Shown here piece by piece: positions 59,607 through 64,000 of a stretch of DNA of 64,000 bases. The stretch lies in contig JAIUPT010000031.1 of assembly GCA_022315425.1 (NCBI GenBank), positions 868,001-932,000 on the forward strand. Reading direction: 5' to 3'. The notes below the pieces were generated by a model. That model had not been told where the DNA came from and ran no database searches. It saw only the letters and a list, made by a program, of their open reading frames with translations. Origin of the DNA: Pseudevernia furfuracea. Taxonomy: Eukaryota > Ascomycota > Lecanoromycetes > Lecanorales > Parmeliaceae. The stretch's first letter is position 1; every line of letters begins with the position of its first letter. A program made the translations under genes and the position numbers.

Positions 59607-59731
59607 AAAGAGGGTCTAGACGACTGATATTGAGTGGACTAAGGAGTGTCTATCTAGGGAGGTAGAATACATGAAGTGTGCGGAGTGCCAAGCCACTAGT
59701 ATCGTAGGGCTGTTTGCCACTATTTCTAACA
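59607..59731 (-). repeat. LTR, left copy (3' LTR of the element)
   Basis: On the minus strand it begins TGTTAGAAATA and ends CCCTCTTT. The right copy continues ATTCAACA after CCCTCTTT; here those eight bases are missing at the junction with the flanking repeat. On the plus strand its first 34 bases (AAAGAGGGTC onward) are identical to the right copy from 60747. Confidence 0.85.
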
Positions 59732-60568
59732 CTCCCCCTCAAACAGCACCTAGCCACATCACCAGTGGCGACAGCAACATCAAAATCGCATGAGGATATG
59801 ACTCGAAGGTAGTGACTGTGTAGACGATCTTCCGGAGCCGTCAATGATAAGAATTGGTGAAGTGGTTGTCGAGAAAGAGACTCCTGAGTTCTGAGCTGAA
59901 GAATGCTGATACCGGACCAGTGAGAAGATTGCATGTAGAATAGTGAGGTATGGAGCTTATCGATAAGCCTGATGTCGTTTCTGGAGGATTTGAGTCATTT
60001 CGAAATGGGTAGGCGAGTATTCTGCACGGTGACTCCCCCTGCTCCAGAGTGCTGACTCCCTCTGCTCCCTCTACTCCAGAGTGCTCAGTCCAATAACTCC
60101 CCCTGCTCAGAAACCACTCCCCCTGACTGAGTACCCAGCCGTGCCCCACCGAGGAAAGAATCGAAGAAATCCAAATCGCATGCATATATTATCCTCCTCA
60201 ACATCATGACAGCTTGACTTGAAGTCATGCACTGTAGAATTGCCCTGTGCATCCCAAGCTCTTGCCATTCCCGTAGAGAGTAATGTATGAATCGAATGTG
60301 CCATTTGATAGCAGGCTCACTATGTATGTTGCCGAAATACTCAGTGAAGAGATCGTACATTGACTGCCTTTGTAGCAGGCTCACTATTCGGTGATGATGA
60401 TGATTCGTGCTGCCCCCTGCCTAACAGCGAGCTTTCGTGATAAGCGAGGAAGTATCTGTGTCTGATGTTTGCTCCCAAAGATGCCATTACCACATACAGG
60501 CTTCGCCAACCTTAGTTGACAAGGAAGGATCTGATTTACTCCCTTTTGACCTTCTCAACTCACGTCGA

Positions 60569-60658
60569 TTAGTAGCACTCCTCCTTCGGTCGACGGTCGG
60601 ATAGTCGGTAATGCCTAGCAGGCTCAGGAATTGTTAGTTAGTAGCACTCCTCCTTCGG
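60569..60658 (+). repeat. 21-base direct repeat inside the LTR element
   Basis: Two identical 21-base copies at 60569..60589 and 60638..60658, beginning TTAGTAGCACTCC and ending CTTCGG, each followed by a similar but not identical octamer. Confidence 0.9.
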
Positions 60659-60718
60659 CTAACGGATATCGTGTTCGTCCTGTTAAGCGGCACGGAGTCA
60701 CTCCCTAGAAGCTGGTAA

Positions 60719-60738
60719 GGCAACCGGGCCTCATAACC
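60719..60738 (-). other. candidate primer-binding site of the LTR element
   Basis: Directly inside the right LTR, the minus strand reads GGTTATGAGGCCCGGTTGCC. The GGTTATGAG part is complementary to a CTCATAACC anticodon stem-loop of initiator Met tRNA, as in copia-type elements primed by a half-tRNA. Pairing is inferred from the general tRNA pattern. Confidence 0.5.
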
Positions 60739-60869
60739 TGTTGAATAAAGAGGGTCTAGACGACTGATATTGAGTGGACTGAGGAGTGTCTATGTAGGAA
60801 GGTAGAATACATGTATGTGAGTGCCGTGCCAAGCCACTAGCTAGTAGGGCTGTTTGCCACATTTTCTAA
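60739..60869 (-). repeat. LTR, right copy (5' LTR of the element)
   Basis: On the minus strand it ends CCCTCTTTATTCAACA, the complete end, but begins AAAATGTGGC instead of TGTTAGAAATAGTGGC, so its first bases are lost or replaced by the flanking repeat, whose CATTAG overlaps the expected TTAG. Confidence 0.85.
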
Positions 60870-60903
60870 TGTCAGCAAGCATAATTGTTGAATTTTACCA
60901 TTC
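60866..60903. repeat. 38-base direct repeat flanking the LTR element, right copy
   Basis: Starts CTAATGTCAGC, ends TTTTACCATTC; one mismatch to 59569..59606. Far longer than the usual four to six base duplication of LTR elements. Confidence 0.9.
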
Positions 60904-61231
60904 CATGACCGACTCTGACGCTTTCTGGTCGTATATTTTACACATCGTTTCGCCTTCTTGGTCATAGACCACTTTGTGCGTTAGCATTAGAATGACATAT
61001 TTCTTGCTTGGATCTTATTCCCTCTTTTCGTGCTCTCAAGTTCTTCGATTGGTATGTTCTGTTAGACCGACATACATGTCAATCAACAACGATGTGGTTT
61101 TGTAGGGCTAGAGTCGTTATCGATAAGGCATGACGTATTTGCAGCATTCCTCACCCTCTAAATGTTTTTGATCTTCTCTGCATACTGCTCTCATTTAAAA
61201 CATTACCTTAGTGAACATTTGTATCAGCAAT
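60904..61231. other. intergenic region
   Basis: Between the LTR element and the kinase gene; presumed promoter. Nothing else recognised. Confidence 0.45.
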
Positions 61232-62327
61232 ATGAAGATTGACTCTGCAGTTATCAAGGCTTTGAGCCTCGATCCAGCCAGAACAACAGTTGCAAAACAT
61301 GGAGGGTCCGGGTTTTCAACTACTGCGAAGATTACTACGTTGCTGAAAGATGGAAGTGAAAAGCACTTCTTCATGAAGACCGGCAGGGGCAAAGACGCCG
61401 AAATCATGTTCGCAGGTGAACACGCCTCACTCAATGCCATCCACACAGTCCCCTCACTGTGCCCTGCCAGCTTCGCACACGGGCCCCTTGAGGACGTTGC
61501 AGGGGGTGCATTCCTGGTCACGGATTTTCTGGATATGAGTGGAACGTCGTCGGGAACTGAAAAAGGGTCTGGGATGTCATTAGCGGCGAAGTTGGCGCAG
61601 CTGCACACCACAGCTGCTCCGATTCCAGAAGGCTTTTTGAAACCCGTCTTTGGCTTTCCAGTGCCGAGTAAGTGGAAGCACCATTCAGCTCTCGAAATTT
61701 CTGACGCGTCCCTTCATAGCCTGCTGCGGCGATACAGAACAGCCCAACGACTACACAGAATCCTGGGCCGACTTCTACGCCGAACATCGTCTACTGGCTA
61801 TCCTCAAGAAAAGCGAACGCACAAACGGCACGGACACTAACCTTCGCTCTCTGGTAGAAAAGACAATCGCGGAGACAGTACCGAGACTCATAGGAGACAA
61901 GCACCTAAACAATGGGAAGGGAATCACCCCCGTCGTTGTCCACGGCGATCTGTGGAGCGGGAATAAGGGAAGAGGAAGAATAGGCGGCAAAGGGGCTGTC
62001 GAAGACGTCGTGTTTGATCCGAGTGCTTGCTATGGACATAGCGAATATGAGTTGGGGATAATGAGGATGTTCGGGGGGTTTGGAGGAAGCTTTTTGAAGG
62101 AGTATCATCAGATTTGTCCCAAGACTGAGCCGGTGGACGAGTATGAGGATCGAGTCAACTTATATGAGCTGCAAGTCTGATCAGAAGGCCTGCGGGGACA
62201 ATGCTAATTTCAGAGTAGCTATCATCACCTGAATCACCATGCGATCTTTGGCGGGGGCTACAAATCCGGGGCTGTTTCGATTATGAGGGCTTTGCATCGG
62301 AAGTACGGCGCGAAGAGCGAGATCTGA
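61232..62327 (+). CDS. fructosamine-3-kinase / ketosamine-3-kinase
   Basis: Repairs glycated proteins by phosphorylating the fructosamine adduct, which then falls off; cytosolic protein-kinase-like fold. Exons join(61232..61667,61720..62170,62219..62327), 331 residues. Landmarks: FFMKTGRGKDAEIMFAGEHA with the ATP-binding Lys and helix C Glu, FLVTDFLDM as hinge, TCCGDTEQPN rebuilt over the 52-base first intron, the catalytic loop VVVHGDLWSGNKG and the metal-binding Asp in VVFDPSACYGHSEYELG. Intron 2 (62171..62218, 48 bases) is GC-AG: donor GCAAGT at 62171 and acceptor TAG restore YELYHHLNHHAIFGGGY, whereas reading on gives a stop after LYELQV. ATG 61232 starts MKIDSAVIKAL, the normal N-terminus. 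Confidence 0.93.
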
Positions 62328-62522
62328 CGAAGAGGTCATTCTCCAACGGATCCGAGCGACGTATCCAAGCGAAGTATGAACCGCAGTCGGATCCAAGCTG
62401 ACTGCATCCCGAGGTGGAGCTGGCTAAAAAAGGAAGGAAGGGGCTTCTCGTTCAGATTCATTGAAGATCTTCGTTACCACCAGCTACCTTTCTGCAATCG
62501 ATCACACCAGGCTTTACCCAGC

Positions 62523-63157
62523 ATGGCCGTCACCGAGCTCGCTTTACGTAGGCTACTCCCTATTATCAGCCTTGCAGACCAGACGCTTTTACGAAACCTC
62601 GCCAGCCCAACAAAGGCTCTTGAATCATACGCACACCAACCGTTTTTTCCCTCTCACAGATCGAAGACCCAACCTTCATCTACATTATCGGCGCCTGGGA
62701 CTCTTTCGAACGACACTGGAACGACTTCATCCCATTACAACGAAACAAAATCTTCTCAATCTCCTCAAAGACCAAGCAACCGTCGAATACCTCTTCCACA
62801 TCGACATATCTCAGCCACATTTACCACTCCATGCGTCAGTTGTATTAATAGTCCACCAGTTTGTTAAACCTGGACAAAGAGAAGTCTGCAACGAAATGTG
62901 CAATTCCGCTAAGCGCTCTTTAGAGGTAGCTGGCCAGGAAACGGCGACATCGCACGGTATTACTTATGGCTGGGGCGCTGAGAAAGAGGGTGATGGTAAC
63001 GGGCAGGAAGTTGTGCTGTTTGCGGGATGGGATAGTGTGGCGCTATTATGAGCTCTCGGGGACGCCAAGGTTTGAGGGGTTTGGTAAGGTCCAGGGGTTG
63101 ATAGATGGAGCGGAAGTTGGGCATGCGAGGAAGATTGAGCTGGAGATGATTCGATAG
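62523..63157 (+). pseudogene. ABM-type dimeric alpha-beta barrel protein, frameshifted
   Basis: Matches a small fungal family of antibiotic-biosynthesis-monooxygenase-like barrel proteins. Three frames must be read in turn: MAVTELALRRLLPIISLAD to AHQPFF in frame one; QIEDPTFIYIIGAWDSFERH and WNDFIPLQ in frame two; NLLNLLKDQATVEYLFHIDI, VHQFVKPGQREVCNE and VVLFAGWDSV in frame three; then YYELSGTPRFEGFGKVQGLI and AEVGHARKIE back in another frame, to TAG 63155. The shifts fall at a T run (62643..62648), near 62737..62750 and near 63035..63048. No splice sites explain them. Either a recent pseudogene or base-calling errors; the first is favoured because neighbouring genes are intact. Confidence 0.75.
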
Positions 63158-63653
63158 GGCACACACAAAATGGCGTACCTAGCTGCTGCTTCTACCACTA
63201 CTGTACCACCAAATTCAAGCTTGCTCGCTTGTCTCAAAACACTGCCATGACTAACGAATGGGTTGTTGACCGGACTTTCACTTCGGCGCAGTGCTCGCTG
63301 AACCAAGGAGTCCATTGGGTTATGGGGGAGAAATATCATGTAGGTGATCAACGTGTTCCATCCAACATCTTCCTCAGAGTTGCCACACACGAAAGTGGCG
63401 GTTTGCCTAAAGTGTCTGCGCATGACAATTTGGCCGCCAATTGCTCCTCATGCAGGACAGACGCAAAGGGCGAAAAGGTATTGAAACACCAAGCCCTTGC
63501 ACGGGACTAGATCCAGGGATTGTCTAATATCCAAGAAAGGAGAAAGAAAGCCCTTTCCATTGAACATGATGTATTCCGGCATGGGTTCGGATTTACAGTA
63601 TCAACAAAGCGAACAAGGGGGGAGGGGTAAATATCAACCCACAACCCAACCAA
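63158..63653. other. intergenic, convergent 3' ends
   Basis: Between the ABM pseudogene and the dienelactone hydrolase end. The frame 63229..63510 has no recognised motif. Confidence 0.45.
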
Positions 63654-64000
63654 CTAACAAACGTCCTCGATCCTCTCCTCCCCGCCATCCCTCGGCCCCA
63701 GATCCCCCTTCAACGCCCTCCCAAACACCTCCGACAACATCTCGAAGCACACCTTCGACACGAACGGGTCGTAACGCCCTTTGCTCAACTCGTCCCGGAT
63801 GAAGGCGTGCTGCGCGTGCGCGACCTCGTAGAAGGAAAAACACACCCGCGCCTCGTGGAGCGTGTGCCGGATCAGATCCCGGCCGGCGGGCGGGACGTGG
63901 TTGTCTTTCTTGCCGAAGATCTGAGCAGCGAGGCGGCCCCCCCCATCAGCATCGTCAGCGGAAACGGCATCAACGGCGGCATGTTCTAATAGATCATCGC
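63654..64000 (-). CDS. dienelactone hydrolase family protein, 3' end only
   Basis: C-terminal part of an alpha/beta hydrolase of the dienelactone hydrolase (carboxymethylenebutenolidase) family; the gene continues past the right edge. The frame is open from the edge to TAG 63654..63656, 114 residues. Seen: QIFGKKDNHVPPAGRDLIRH, with the catalytic Asp region, and FSFYEVAHAQHAFIRDELSK, which carries the catalytic His, then GRYDPFVSKVCFEMLSEVFG. The nucleophile lies outside. It is markedly more GC-rich than the surrounding sequence. Ends in an acidic tail (GGEERIEDVC). Confidence 0.85.
   Translation of the reverse strand, partial: DDLLEHAAVDAVSADDADGGGRLAAQIFGKKDNHVPPAGRDLIRHTLHEARVCFSFYEVAHAQHAFIRDELSKGRYDPFVSKVCFEMLSEVFGRALKGDLGPRDGGEERIEDVC

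Larger units (their letters stand above)
59569..60903 (-). mobile_element. compact non-coding Ty1/copia-type LTR element, minus strand
   Basis: Two long terminal repeats of about 125 bases (59607..59731 and 60739..60869) enclose about 1 kb without a recognisable gag or pol frame, so this is a non-autonomous (TRIM-like) element or a heavily deleted one. Polarity is minus: on that strand a purine tract (GAGGGGGAG, 59732..59740) touches the LTR starting TGTTAGAAATA, and directly after the other LTR (ending ATTCAACA) comes GGTTATGAGGCCCGG, which resembles the copia-type primer site pairing with an initiator Met half-tRNA. Inside are CTCCCCCTGCTC-type repeats (about 60030..60123) and a 21-base direct repeat. 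Both outer ends are trimmed, and the whole is flanked by 38-base direct repeats. Confidence 0.8.

Noticed and set aside
60085..60384. 99-codon minus frame in the LTR element as a gag fragment
   Set aside because: The strand is right for the element, but I see no zinc knuckle or other gag feature, so I left the internal part as non-coding.
62461..63051. 196-codon frame as an intact gene
   Set aside because: Its first third is the wrong frame of the ABM family; conserved text begins only halfway, so the locus is better read as a frameshifted gene.

Overview
The window is nuclear DNA from a filamentous ascomycete (Pezizomycotina). The genes carry short introns, about 47 to 160 bases, with GTAAGT-type donors and CTAAC or CTGAC branch points. 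They also include families typical of the group: HET-associated proteins, a wax-synthase-like acyltransferase, BBE-type flavin oxidases, a MARVEL protein and small secreted proteins. The class cannot be fixed from the sequence alone. I rebuilt 17 genes exon by exon, with 36 introns, by matching splice signals to conserved family motifs and checking that each joined frame is a multiple of three. Two of the 36 introns are GC-AG.

Left part, 0 to 24 kb, is mostly housekeeping: an aldo-keto reductase, a thioredoxin-fold DUF255/SPATA20-like protein, an alpha/beta hydrolase, a secreted CAP protein, mannose-6-phosphate isomerase, an MFS transporter, a 1657-residue nuclear-type WD40 protein (SIM-like motif, AT-hook, internal repeat), a MARVEL protein, two HET-associated gene pieces without HET domains, and O-acetylhomoserine sulfhydrylase.

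The middle, 24 to 47.5 kb, is looser and more accessory. It holds three small secreted proteins, a BBE-type oxidase, a wax-synthase-like acyltransferase, a long-chain acyl-CoA ligase, a Nudix hydrolase with a membrane tail, a 778-residue membrane protein of unknown function, a Gly/Ser-rich sequence that changes frame, a secreted repeat protein broken by four lesions, and a decayed hypothetical gene. Intergenic stretches are long, with simple repeats.

The right part, 47.5 to 64 kb, is again largely conserved: the polyphosphate polymerase VTC4, an unknown 659-residue protein, a Pho80/PREG-like cyclin, the armadillo subunit GID5/VID28 of the GID ubiquitin ligase, and a fructosamine-3-kinase. VTC4 and the cyclin both belong to phosphate homeostasis. 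Between GID5 and the kinase lies a compact non-coding Ty1/copia-type LTR element on the minus strand, whose outer ends are cut and which is flanked by an unusual 38-base direct repeat. Past the kinase are an ABM-barrel pseudogene with three frameshifts and the 3' end of a dienelactone-hydrolase gene that runs off the window.

Points most worth a second look: the repeat unit and intron duplicated together in the WD40 gene, the odd LTR insertion, two GC-AG introns, a 12-base minisatellite inside the SPX domain of VTC4, and the convergent HET-less halves.
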